Shown: positions 1 to 12,752 of the stretch, in pieces | Numbering within the stretch: the first letter of the stretch is position 1 | How the letters are laid out: every line of letters starts with the position of its first letter | Assembly (NCBI RefSeq): GCF_010183535.1 | Contig: NC_071328.1 | Location: forward strand, 5,332,001 to 5,396,000 | Direction: 5' to 3' | Source of the DNA: Caenorhabditis remanei | Taxonomy: Eukaryota > Nematoda > Chromadorea > Rhabditida > Rhabditidae | Length of the DNA stretch: 64,000 nucleotides | Translations under genes and position numbers: made by a program | Notes under the pieces: generated by a model | The model's input: the letters and a program-made list of their open reading frames with translations, nothing else | Told to the model about the DNA's origin: nothing | Databases searched by the model: none

Positions 1-3000
1 GTCAACTAACCTACAATTCAAACAAAAAACTAGAAAATTGGTGCGAATCTGAAAACGAGAACTTCTTTACTTTTTGAACTCTTTTCGTGATTCAGAATCT
101 GAGTTTTTTTCTTTCTCTTCCTTTCCCAAAAAGATCAAAAACTCTTCTTATTCCAAAAAATCAAATTTTCATTGTCATTCTCTTCTTCTTTATTTGATTT
201 TCCACTTTCCCTTATTCTTCTTTTCCTTTTTCATATTCAGTCCTTTTTTTCCCAAATACCAGTACGTTCTCTCCTCTTCAGCTCATCTCAGATTTCCGTT
301 CTCCCACGTCTTCTTTCCGTCCAGACATTGTCCAACTAGTTTCACGAGACACGATACTATTCTTGTTCTGAAGAGGTCAAAATCTCAACGTCATCTGAAA
401 ACGGAAATGTATTGTTCCGTGGGTGGCGAGATATTTTTTCAATTACCGGTCTGTCTTTTCTATAATTATTCATTGCTTCTTCTTCTTCTGTTTCTCTTTT
501 TCCTTCCGTTCGCTTCCGAGTGACGTCTTCTGTTTCTCATCTGAATCTGTCAATCATTTCTTTTCGTATGACGTGGACTCTTCTCCACCAATTAAATATT
601 CATCAAACCTAACGCCTTACCAAGGACCTTTACCACCAAAAATATTCTTCTATTCTTCTTTTTTTCTTATTCTGACGATGATGATTTTCTGAAAATAGAT
701 GGAATTTCTTGCTATGTTGTGGTTATTGTTGACACGCATACACACAATTTTTTGTCAATTTTGTGACGTCTTTTGATGGATTCAGAATCCAACGATTTTG
801 ATCTTGTTGATTGGGGAAAAAACGACATTTTGAGGGTACAAAGAGGTAGATTTACATTTAAATCAGGTCAGAAGACAACTTCTGGATTCTAGAAGTATTT
901 CGAATGGGTCGGTTGTCTAGAGGTGAGTCAACTTTTTTTCTCTTTGGGTTTCCGGATTCGGTTATTTTCTAGTTTTCTCTTCCCCGGATTTCACTTTTTC
1001 AAATTTTCATAATTCATCTTCCTGAAGTTTTGATCTGATCGGGATTTGACCTTCTCCCAGATTCTTATTAGTAATATTTTTCATACTTTCCTAAATTTCT
1101 GTCTTTTTGGAATTTCCCAGATTTTGATCTTCTTCAAATTCCATTCTTCTTGGAATTCGGTCTAACCAGGATTCTAATTTGGTATTTTTCTTCTTCAGAT
1201 TTATGTTTTTTTTTTCTCAAATATCATTTTCCAAGGAATTGGCCACTTTGGATGTCCCCTCATCAGATTTTGGATTTTCCTGTATTGAACTTCTCCATAT
1301 TATCTCTTTTCTGGATTTTAGTCCCTCTCGGATGTAATCTTCCAAAACTTGGGTCTCTATCAGATCAAGTATTTCTCAGATTTTGATCTTCCCGGAATTT
1401 AGTCTTCTCCAGATTCAGGTGTTCCCCGGGGCATTGCTTCTTCAGATTCCAGATTTCCTCGTATTCCTAAATGTGAGTTTCTCACAATCTGACCTACTCC
1501 GAATTTGATCTACTATGAGGACACCCTCTTTTCCAGATTCTGGTCTTCTCCATATTTATCCTTTCCTCTAATTTGTTTCTATCCGATCCCAATGTTGCTT
1601 AGATTTTGGTCTCCCAAGTGTTTGGTCTTCTCCAGATTTCTTTTGTCTTCTTCTTTTTCCAAAAAGATTTGTTGACAAAAAGTACATGTGATAATGCATG
1701 TTTAGGTCAGTCTGACATCCTCTAAACTATCAATTAGGTCGTCGTATTCTCTCCCCTTTTCCACCCACTTCTTCTCACGTGTTCCTCCTATTATCCTTTC
1801 CAGAATTTCCTTCTTTTTTCAATTCTGTTCAATAGAAAGAGATCTCATTGATGTTTGTTCCTCTTCCGTTCCTCTCCTTCCCCCTTTTTCATTCAATTGA
1901 CTCCTCTTTTTTTCATTTTTTTTTCTTCTACAAAAGGTTCACACATCACATGATATCAGTGGAGAACCCCCATGCTCGTCGACTTTTACCCCCAACCCAT
2001 ATCAGTTGTGTTTTTCAGTGATTCGCTCCTTTTTCTCTCTATTTTTCAGAGTGGAAAACTCTCTTTTTTCGTTTTTCTTGTCAACCGGTCAGACACTTCA
2101 AGAAAAAGTGACAACAATTGTGATCCGATTATTTTTTGTCTTTTTTTGATAAAAAAGGTCACGTGTTTTCACTTTTTAAGCTCATGTTCACCATGTACTT
2201 TGTTACACATGTTGACGTGATATTTGGATATTTCAACGGATTTTCAGGATATGCCACCCATCCAACAAAACAAGTGGATCATCTCTTTTGAGTACATTCA
2301 GTGAATGAAATCCAATCCTCACAGATTAAAAATGACAGCATTTTCTTATTCCTCACTCGATTTTAAAAAGAAAAAAGATTCATCATCATCACCAAAACCG
2401 AACCATAAACCCATCGTGCGGCGGTCAAGCTCAATTACAACTGCGCCGCGCACTCGCTAACCAACCGATCATGTCAAGAGATACAAGAATTTGCTGATTT
2501 CCCCCGAATTTCACGCAGCGGAAGTGCATCTGTAGAGTACAGACAATATTCTTCCTCATTCGCAGGGGAGAACTGTCACATCTGTCAATCATCTTAAATT
2601 GATTTGATTCTGATTTCTAGAGAAATGATATGATAGAGAAGGGAGTGTGAATAGTTGGAAAAAATGGTGGGTCAAGGTTTTCTGAGTCTTTTTTTGGTTT
2701 GTTCATTGATGCGAGTGATGAAATGTTTCTTATAGTTAGCACCTAGAAATTTGAAAGTGGACATGCCACGTCACGCTACCGTATCCCGCGAGCAGTGACC
2801 CATAATTCCCTTAATACCATAAGCTACCGTACCGAGTTCAAACATAGTAAATAGAGACACGTGAAAAAGAGAAAATACTACGGGGCTGATTCAGTTATTA
2901 TATCAGAATTATTTTTTTGCGATAAAAAGGTGCAAGATGGGCATTTGTGTTCTTACGACGCGGCGAGAGTATAGAGTATGCGAGTATTTTCCTGGAAATA

Positions 3001-5532
3001 TTCATTTCGAATTGGGTTTGGAGAGTTTGGAAGTTTGGACACCGCTCAGGTGACTTTTTTTAGGGCAAAGTTAAATTTTCAGAATTTCGAAGGGAAGGTC
3101 AAATTGGAAAACACGTCACAGGGTCTGAGGGGAGTAAATTGAATTGAATTGTTAGTATGTTATAGTACAAGGCTTGGCCTACATTTTTGTAGTTAATAAG
3201 CTTTTGGTGCTAGTTGATACTAAGGAGTTGAAAGCCGAGAAAAAGCGGAGGTCGATTCAGATCGGTGTCATAACTTTTCAAGAAGTCCCCATAGAGAAAA
3301 GTTGCTCACTGCAAAACTGTAGCTCAACATTTGATCTACAAAATCAACTAAATTTCAAAACCGTGCCGTGCACTCTAGCAAGCTTCCCGAGCTGCCAATG
3401 TAGACTCCTCGGGCTTTTGCCTACCACCAATTTTCCAACGTTTCTATCTCTCGAGGGTCAGCCCCTATCGAAATATAATCTCTCTAACCATTACCATATC
3501 AAAAAGTCTACCCCTTCTGTTACACTGTAACAAGTCTTCGAACCTTGAACAGCGGCTATAACTGACCACTAGATGACGCCATAAGGTCGTTCCAACGTTG
3601 TGACTTCCAATTCAAACTGTGAAATTTTTGTGTTGTTATTTAAAGCTTGTCAGACCAGAAATGTCACCAGAATCCAAATGTCACAAGGTGGGCCGGGAAT
3701 TCGAGGAAGGATCTTCCCTAATCTTTTCGTTGAATCGAATCAACCCGCCAGCTATTTGGAGATCTGGCCACCCACTACAAATATTTTAAACGACAACTAC
3801 AAACCAAAAAACCAGGAAGCAATTCCTCTGTGTTCTGATTTTTCGATTCTTCCTTCTTCCTCCCATAATAATTTTATAGCATCACACGACCCCATCCCTC
3901 CTGCTTGATTGCCCGAATTGACCACACCGCCAGCTCCTCTCAATAGGCGTTTCGAGGAGAGAATTCATCTCGTGACACTTCATTTTCTTCACTGTATTTC
4001 CTCCTCTCCACTCGTTTTTTTTCCTTCTTCATCAATGCTGATTCTGCGCGATTCCTCTCTTTTCTCTCCGCAAGCAACTTCTTCTCACACTCCGTTTTCT
4101 ATTTCTAAATAGCATTGAGACCTCTTATCAACGAAAATTTATAGTGACTGCGTGTGTGAGAGAGTGATGACGATGTTTTATAATTGTGCAACATTTTTCG
4201 GAGGGTCTGCCTCCTGCCTCCTAATACTCTGTTTCCGCGATTTCGGTTTCTCTGAAAGTTTCACTTTTCACTTTTTACGCTCTGACTTTCATTTTGTTTT
4301 CTATTTATAGGTTGGTAGGTCGTCAAGTTTTGTAGTTTGAGCTACTGTAGGCGTACGGTAGGTCAGCGTAAGTGACCAAATGCTAACAATAAGTAGCCCC
4401 ATGACCATTCACTACATGATTTTTCTAGATTTTTCTGGATTTTTTTCTGAAATTTTTCACATGTATCAAGTAAGACTTGTTCAACAGCATTGTTTGAGGA
4501 TTTTTAGAGTTGATCGCCTAGCTTTCGAGATCGACGCTAGCGAACACGCTGCAGTGAAACATCACTGTACCAATTGTAGTCAGTTTGTAGTTTATGTAAT
4601 ATCTATTTATGACCGGTCAAATTTTTTTGGAATTTTACAGCATCCGTAAAATAAGAACATCCGCAGTGGGTGGTTCATTACGGGAAATTTTTAGAAGGAA
4701 GGAGAACACCTACTTGAAGCCGTATTAACGATCTATCATTTTTGATTTTTTTTGCGAAATCTAGCAGATCGGCTTGTTTTACTTTTATATAATTGAATAA
4801 AGCGTGTCTTTGTTAGCCGGCTAAGCAAATTTTACTACACTACTTTAAAGAGTTTACGAGAAAGAAGACTTTGAGAAAAGGCGGTTTTTGCACTTACCGC
4901 ACGCTTGGAGTCATATCTCAAAAATTAGATTATAAACTTTTAAATATTTTTGCAATACCTGATTCAGAATGTATTGCTTAGTACATTCCCCAAGTTTCAA
5001 GCGATTTGTCCTATTAGTTCTCAAGCAACCCGAATCGCACCAATCTTCACACATTCTGTCTTTCCAGACCCGACACCGTTTGAACCCATTTCACAAAATA
5101 CTGTCTGTCAATCTTCCTATTTTCTTATATTCTTAGATTAAACAGGTTTTCATTATTACTTTTTCCAATTTTCAAATATTAGAACTTTTGTAATTTTGGA
5201 GAACCCTTCACTCTCCTAGTTCCTTCTCACTTTACTATTTTTCACAATTTCCATGGTATATCTTTTAAAAATGTCACCCGGATCTTCTTCTTCTTCCCAT
5301 TTTTGTCTTCTCTGAAATAAGCCCCGCCCCTTCTCCAATTTTTCTTCCCTTCAAAAACATGTCTACCTATTTACTCGTCTTCTTCATCTTCTTCTTCGTT
5401 CAATTTTCTCTTCTTCCCGCCTCTTTTCTCATTCGTCCGTTCATTTCCATTCATTCATTCATTCACTTCTTCATACAACACCCGCCCATTTTCAGAGTAA
5501 TATAGCCGACAGCAGTTGGTGTAGCAGAGGAA
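1..5532. other. Intergenic region, no supported gene
   Basis: No gene can be supported here. The first 880 bases are rich in T and C, so the open frames in them read as runs of F, S and L and are compositional. A degenerate repeat tract lies at about 940-1680, a short GC-richer open segment at about 2403-2610 and a repeat-like segment at about 3160-3330; each is listed separately or in the findings. Bases near 5400-5500 are pyrimidine-rich with repeated ATTC, and an acceptor-like TTTTCAG at about 5490-5496 is a plausible SL1 trans-splice site for the gene that starts at 5533. A short ATG segment ending in a GTGAGT donor near 904-922 could be a 5' exon of something, but no partner exon was found. 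Confidence 0.6.
940..1680. repeat. Degenerate CCAGATTTTGGTCTTC-type repeat tract
   Basis: The motif family CAGATTTT(G)(A/G)TCTTC, TTCTCCAGATT and TTCCCAGATT recurs many times across about 740 bases with variable spacing and heavy divergence. It reads as an old, pyrimidine-rich tandem or self-expanded repeat. No coding potential is seen apart from low-complexity frames. I see no terminal repeats or target duplications that would make it a transposon. Confidence 0.5.
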
Positions 5533-6520
5533 ATGTCATCATTATCTCGAAACTATTTTACTCTTCTCTTGGCATTATTCATCCTTCCGTTGACAGTACT
5601 ATGTCATGGACCGGAAGATTACAGACCTGAAGAAGGACTAACGGGACACAATGGCGTCTTTCAGGTGAGTAGGTCACGCTCTGTCAGCTGCCAAATATAG
5701 AAAATTATTCTATTTTTAGAATCAGTGGGGTACTGTAGTGAGTACGTGGGAATGGCATTTTCTCACAGCTCAATGACCTAGATATTCGATACTTTTGTAA
5801 TGTGACGTGTTGATTTTGAAATTCTGCAACGGCTTCCTCTTCCTTTTTTTGATGTTCCAAATTCACTTAACAAGATAAATAACAAAATTCGAATAATAAA
5901 ATATTACTCATTGTCTTCTTTTCCGCGAAAATCCCCTTATCCTGATCACATTCCAGGCATTACCGTGGACAAAATACGAACTCTCACTGATTTCCTCACT
6001 TCACGCCACCGCCAACTATCCAGAAGTAATGAAAATGGTTCGAGAGAAGCTAGTGATCAGTGACGTGGCACCAAATGATCGGAGGAAGATTGAGAGAATG
6101 CTGAAATCTCTTCGACCGCCACCGGTGTTCAACGATTTTTTGAATGCGGAAGAGGCGGAGGAGGTGAGAGATTGGGTTACTGTTATCTGTGCGGGTTGCT
6201 CGCTGCGTTAAAATCGCCGATCGCGTTCAGCTTATCACAACTTTGCCCACCCACGCCTGCAGGCGACTGTGAGGCGCAATGCTTTAAACTTTTGGCCCGC
6301 ACGCAACCACTCCTTGGTTCGAGCCCAAATGCTCCGAAATTTTTTTCCATTCTTTTCAATCTAATATTTCCAGGTCCGAAAAGCCCACAGCGAGAAGAAC
6401 ATAGGCGACGTGTTATACGTAATCGGTCGAAAGTTAGCAGAACTTCCGGACTTTCTACGAGATCAAGCCGTCACTTATCTTACAAAACACACGCCGACAA
6501 TCCAGCCGCCAGACTTTTGA
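5533..6520 (+). CDS. Small secreted protein, unknown function
   Basis: Three exons, 5533-5664, 5957-6163 and 6374-6520, join in frame to 161 aa. The N-terminus is a clear signal peptide (about residues 1-24: basic, then LLLALFILPLTVLC) followed by an acidic mature start. The rest is predicted helical and charged, with PWTKYELSLI early on, a DRRKIERMLKSL stretch mid-protein and a short C-terminus ending in PPDF. There are no transmembrane segments after the signal and few cysteines. The size and helical make-up recall nematode secreted helical families such as SXP/RAL-2, but I do not see a diagnostic motif and would not assign it. All three exons have phase-0 boundaries and good GTGAGT-type donors. 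Intron 2 carries a tRNA-like sequence. An acceptor-like site lies about 37 bases before the ATG. Confidence 0.8.
6264..6337 (+). repeat. tRNA-like repeat in an intron
   Basis: A box A-like GAGGCGCAATGC segment (about 6271-6282) is followed at tRNA-like spacing by a good box B, GGTTCGAGCCC (about 6316-6326). I cannot pair a proper acceptor stem, so this is more likely a tRNA pseudogene or tRNA-derived SINE fragment than a working tRNA gene. It lies in intron 2 of the secreted-protein gene. Confidence 0.45.
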
Positions 6521-9500
6521 AATGTATTTTTACTGAACCCATTTGTAATTCTCATGTATAGCCAGTTGTAATTATATCTATTCCCCATTCACCATCTCTC
6601 CTATTCCTACTAATTTCCGCACGCTCGTCAAAAGTTTTTTGCTTCGTAACGGGTTAGAAGATCTAATTCAAATCCCGATAATTTTTTTCCGCCATGTTTT
6701 TTTTGAGTGATTCAAATTAAGCCACTCTTCTATATATGTATTATAACACTGTGTCCTATCAGATTGATCTGTTCAAAAACCAAATTGCCCTCAAAGATAT
6801 CCCGTTCTAATTCGATCTCAAACCGCGTTTTGTACATTTTGGTGTGATCCCTCCCCCCCTCTCTCCGAATCTAATTCTATAATTTGTCTCACATTCCTTG
6901 TCATCATCTGCCTTTTCCATGGCTTCGTCCTCAATCTGTCCCCATCCAACTGTGTTCAGAAAATGAATCCTTGTTTTTGTGATCTACAGTTTTTTTTCAA
7001 TCCGTGCAGCACAGGCTACAAGCCATTCCAGTTATCAGCCAGTCAGCGTAATGGGCGGTCATCAGTATTTTGAACTATTCAATGGTAGATAGTACACCTT
7101 TGAAGGCAAAAAAGTGAAAGAAAACGTACTTTGAAGGGGGAGGAGGAATTTCCGAATGAATTCTTTATCATTTGAACTTTTTATTTTGAGAAGAAGATGA
7201 GATGGTCAACAATAACAAATGGTCGTAAGAAGTTTTTCAGGCGGAATTTCTTCTTGCGAATTTCATGAATCTAGAAATCGGACTAGAAATCGAAAATGCC
7301 AAAAGGTATACTTGGAAGCAAGGTGACTCAGTTTTCAGATGAAATGAGTCACGGAAAAACAAAATAAACGTGATGTAGCACACCAGTATTTGTGATTTAT
7401 GTTGTTTCAGATCCTACTTTTAAAGAAACTCGATAATTATACGGACTTTGTCTTCAGGCAGAGCTTTGTTAAGGAGTTCAGGTAGTCTGAGTCTTTGAGA
7501 TGTTCTTTTCCAGAAGGCAAACAATTCAATAAACTCGTAATCTTGAACCTGATCATCTTGAGTCAAGACTTACGTTCTCTGGAATCATCTAATGATCATG
7601 GTACCTTACAAACAAGTTTCAGTTTGAGAGAATTCAGATGTTCGAATTCTAGTGATGTCATCGCTGACTTGCTGGTTGGGATAGTGAGATGGTGTAGCAG
7701 TTTTCTGAACAGGTCTAGTCTGAAAACAGATTCACAGAACTTTTTTACTAGGGACTATCCCCTTCACGAAATTCGATGAATGCTTATTAATGAAATGGTT
7801 TAATGAAATTTTAGCGGGAATCTTCTCATTTCATTGTACTCTAGATTTCTCTACAACTACGTTCAATTCTGAAAATGAGAGCTTTTGAAAGATCTTTGTT
7901 TCTTTCAATTCTATGTCATTTTTCAATTATACGCAATTTAGTATTACTCCCTGCAAAATCTGGAAAACAAATGTCTTGTGAGTTGCATGACAATTTAATG
8001 ATCTAACTCATGTTTGTGACGAAGCACACTTTTGATCTGCTTTCCATGATCTACTAAGAATCCAAAAAAAATAACCGTGAGAATTTCAAAATTATTCTAA
8101 AAATCATTTGAAATCATATTTCTCTCGTAAGGTCTGGAATCTGGAAAGCACACTCATGAAGGGTCTATCCAAACCAAGTGAAGATCCCTTGACATCAACA
8201 CACAATTTTTCGCATTTCTGCCCTGGACTTGGCTCATCTCTTCAAAAAACATTAAAGCATCTGTTCTCCCCAGCACACCTGTCGTGACCTCTGATCCAGA
8301 ATGTATCGAATTGAGATTGATATTTTGATTTGAAAGGTCAGTATACGAAAATGTTTAAAAAAAATAAACAGAAAGATGAGAAGAAGTTCAAAATAGATTC
8401 GAGGAGTTCGTGGGAGAAGTGATACACTGAGAATGTTTCAAAAGTCATTTGGTTATTGGTCTCATCGTTGGCACCACTGACTGTGTTTTGAGATTTCTGC
8501 CTCAAAATGTATATTTTTAGAATGCTGAAAATATGATGATTTCAAATATATAATTAGTTTTTGGTTTGATTGGTTTTAGCATCCACAGATGACAACAGGA
8601 AATCAAATAACTTTTCCTACGAACCGTGCAAATGTTCTATTCTTCTCAATGTCTGCGACCAAATGAAGGGCTTAAGCTATCTGTATAGGTTACACCCTCT
8701 TTTTGATAACGGACCGATTTTTAAAATTCCAACTGGAAAAGGTTCTAAAAAATTAGAGAAAAACAAAGTATTACAAATGTTTTGATTTTTTCATCATTTT
8801 TCTAGTTCCAATCTTTCACCATTGTCCGCTATCAGATGGCAAACTTTTTTCCGTAGGAAAAATAGAACCTTTGCAGATTTTCGAGATTTTTATATTCAAG
8901 ACCATTTTTCCAAACTTCAGCCATGTCAGAATAGAAAATTGCGACTAAAAATCAATGCTAGGAGAAGTGGAAAACAATGAAAATGTGTTTATTTGTTCAA
9001 TTTATCACTAATCGAATAAAACTTCTTAAGTCAGCATTTTTATTTGATTAGATCAAATAATGCATTCTGAACTTCATTTAGATTTTAATTTTCAGTTGTA
9101 TTCATCTATTTTCTTTCTTTTTTGAATTGCATCATTGCTAATTCTCAGAAATGTCTTTCTTTGCAGGAAGCAGCTCATTCACTCAAACTACAAGAATGAA
9201 ATTGCAATAACAAATATTTCTAGCAAAAAAGTGATAAAAAATTGGAAGAAAAAGAAAAATTTCGAGAAACCACGTGGTCGTTGATGATTGATACCTTGGA
9301 AAGGGAAATTCTAGAAAACAAATTCCTGTCAATTGACAGTTTTTTCTTTCGATTTGTCTATCACACACGGCATAAACAATCTGGAGAAAAGTTCTTGTTT
9401 TCTTGTACTTCTATTTTCCCACACCGAAAAGTTCATGAAACACATGGAGAAAATGATTGGGTTAAGGGAACAATAAGGGAAAGGGATGTTTTGATTTTTT

Positions 9501-12500
9501 GATTTTTCATATGTGTTTTTTTTAGTCCGCGTGATACCAGGAGGATGTGATCTGAAGATCAGCACGCTTCGGAAGAATCAGATAAAAACATTTGGGGGTT
9601 GCACAGTGAAAAATGGTTTGCACATTTCGAGAATTCCATTTTTTTTTCAACCGTGTTGGAATCGAAGCCGTCGGCAGGATGCAATTTTTTACATTTTTTG
9701 ATTCTGAACTTCAACCAAATGTCCACTGGCAACTCTCTCGTGATTAAACCCACCTTTTTATCAAGACTGTTCAGCTTGTTGGTGAAAAAATTCAATCCGA
9801 AAAATGCCTAAAGAATTCATAAGCTCTGTCTGGATGTGAAATATTTAGTATAACATCTCTGAAAGGCCGTAACAAATGTTAAGAGTTGGTCATGTCCGCT
9901 ATTGCTCGATATTTCGTTTTTACTTCCAGCCAGTAGCTCGCTCTGGAAGCTGGAGTAACGTCGACGGTGACTACTTACTACTTACATTTGATGCTTCAGA
10001 TGGCTCTATAAGCAAGTTGAATTACTGTGGATCAAAACATACCCTGATTCAATTCATCATGTTGGGCTTCGAAGTTTTCTTGGAAGCTTTTTCAGATTAG
10101 GAAAACATTTCAACTGAAATATTTGTTGTCCCAAACGTATGAAAGTTAAATATTATGTTGCAATAAAAAGGTTTATTTGCTGCGCCCCTTCAATAACGGA
10201 ATTGGCATAGTGCCAAAAGAGTTTGTAGCTGTAAACGGCCTCAGAATATCGGAAACCGCAGTTTCAGAAATCTCTGCTTTAAAAAAGCAGAGATTTCGGT
10301 AATCCATTTTGAAAGAACTTGATACACGACAGCTTTTTGAAAATTGATAATAGTGACATGTCCTGCCCCCTCAAGAGAAACTTCGACTATGTATTGTGTT
10401 TTCTATGTCTTTTCACGACAGAGGTCTCACTGTTTTTTTTCGTCCGCAACGATATCAGATCTAAGAAACTATATTCGTGATTGAACCGGTTCAGCAGCTT
10501 CTTGCTATCCGATTTTATAGTTTTGTGTTCCAAAAACTTCAGTTATCAAAACTCCGGAATCAAAATTCTAATAAAATCAAAAATGCAAGTTTTGATTGGC
10601 AGGACAACAGACTTCTCTGCCTTTCTCTGCCTTTTTCAATAAAAATGTGACCGGTCAAGAATCAAAGTATTGTCTGCTGAGGAAGCTTCTGGAAGGCCAG
10701 TCCCAGCAATGTTTATCTGGAATCGAAGGTTCGAAAGCCATGATGACAACAGTGACATGCTCTTTAGAGACTAGCAGTTTCTAGAACTTTCCACTGTCAT
10801 TTCTGCAGACAACGCCGCTGACCATCTCACTTCAACAAACCGGACAATCACTACGTCATACCCCGATAGTTCTAGACCATTTGATACGTGTCTTTCAGCC
10901 AGTGTCTGTTGTGTATTTGTCTCTCGTCTCTCTTTCTTATCTTTCTCTTTTTTCTTCAATTCGTACATTTTCTCGTCTTTTTCATCTTCACACAGACACT
11001 GATAAGATGTCTTCGTTTTGTGTGAACTTTAAACTAAATGTGTTGCACTTTTGAACGTGGCGATATGGAGGAAAAGGAGAGAGAGAGAGAGAAAGGATGG
11101 AAGTTTGTTTGTGGAGATAAAAAACGTTTGGGTGATCTGAAAATCAACTAAAAACATGATGACAAAGAGTTTGGAGAACGACGGGAGCATGATGATGCAA
11201 CTTGTTCGTTTATCTGGTTTTTTTAGAGTTCGATTTTCTTGCAAAACTTTTCTACAGAATTCATGGAAACTGATTTGCTAATCATCTCTATTGAACTATT
11301 TATTTCAGAACCAATTTCCAGAACCTCTGAACTACAATTTCAGCTTCATTAGCCGACTTGAATCATCCACTCAAATCTGAGAGTCTACTTTCAGATTTTC
11401 AGATTATCTTGTAAAGCACTACTCAAAGTTCGCTTCGAAATAAAAGCGGAGGGTTTTTCTCGATTCGGTATGAAGATCTGAAAGACTGAAATCGGAAAAA
11501 CTGAAAATAAAGACTGACATGGTAAAAAATATATCTACCTTCTAACAAGTCTAACCTCACAAAGGTAAAGTGCCGATCAGTGTCTAGCCAGTCAGCTCAA
11601 TTTCCACTTCGATATGTTCAGAATTACAGAAATTACATTTCCAGCTCAAAAGTTAGAGAGTAACGTTTCCGTCCAGAGAGTTCATTCGAAACTGCTTGTT
11701 GCAACTTTCGTACAGTTCGTTATCACACGAATCAAGTCTTTGTCTCGTAATCTAATAAAACTCGGCTGTACTTTTGCGAAAACGTGCCGTCGGGCAAGTT
11801 CAGACGCTCAAGATCAGAAAATTGCAAGAAAAGTTTCCAGCAGTGTCGCCTAACTTTTTGAGGAATACAGACGAATTCTAGGATTGCTCATCATGTATCC
11901 ATGCAAAGTTTCAGATGAAATCATCCTACTTCGTCCGACCTATGGTCAATTTGAGCATCGCTCACCACAACAAATCAACAACACGTTCTCTCTCTCAGAA
12001 TCTCCCGTTCATTTCATTACAGACGTTTTTTCTGATCGTCCTTCAACCAGCGAGGCCATCCCCCAATTCTATCTACATCAAACATCTTTACCTCTCGAAC
12101 ATTTTTCTGTTTTGTACCAGTGTCACGGCGTCCCCCAAGGGCAAAGCCATATAGACCGCCCATATTTTTTTTGCACTTTCTTCCCAACCACCAATATCAC
12201 TTTTCGACCTCCACTGCTTGTACAAGCCATGCATATGTTAATCAATCGGGTAAATGGCGCCGCCGTGCCTTCATGTACCACCCAGACTCTTCATGATGTC
12301 CTTTTATGCCAATAAAAAAAAGAGTCTCCTCCTTCTCATAAATTCGTTCGCTCTTCTCGTTTTCTCCTCCTCCTCGTTTAGTACATTCGGTCCCCCAACC
12401 CCTCCTCTCATCACTCTTCCAACCCCATTCATATTGGGCGCCCCGCTCCTTTGGCTCCTATCTCTTTTCTCTCTCTTCTCTCTCTCTCCCCATGGTGGCT

Positions 12501-12752
12501 TCTTATCTATTCAGATCTTTGTCTTTCCTCCAACCAACCAACCCTCAACATTAAAAAAACCACTTTCTTCAGAATCAACTTGCGTCTCGCAACGTTTCGG
12601 TGCATTGAGACAAGCCATCATCGACGAGCGACTGGTACGGGAAGAGGAACATTCATTCTCTTTTCGTCTGCCACTTTTTGACCGCTGCTCCTGCTCTCCA
12701 CTCCACTCTCCAAACACCCCGTATCTATCACCTACACCGAAGAAAAAGAGAG
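6521..12752. other. Gene-poor region upstream of the TTR-like gene
   Basis: About 6.2 kb without a gene I can support. The open frames found here are short, lack paired splice sites in frame, and do not resemble known proteins. The 3' end region of the secreted-protein gene follows 6520. A short perfect hairpin sits at about 10267-10295. The last kilobase (about 11.6-12.75 kb) is GC-richer and pyrimidine-rich and is probably promoter and 5' UTR of the transthyretin-like gene; long frames through it do not show domain features. Confidence 0.5.
10267..10295. repeat. Short perfect hairpin
   Basis: The arms GAAATCTCTGCTTT and AAAGCAGAGATTTC pair perfectly around a very short loop. At about 30 nt it is too small for a miRNA precursor. 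It may be a terminator-like or MITE-remnant palindrome. No function can be assigned. Confidence 0.5.

Noticed and set aside
74..692. Two overlapping open frames of 149 and 89 codons
   Set aside because: Composition is almost all F, S, L and Y from a T- and C-rich tract; no splice or start context and no domain.
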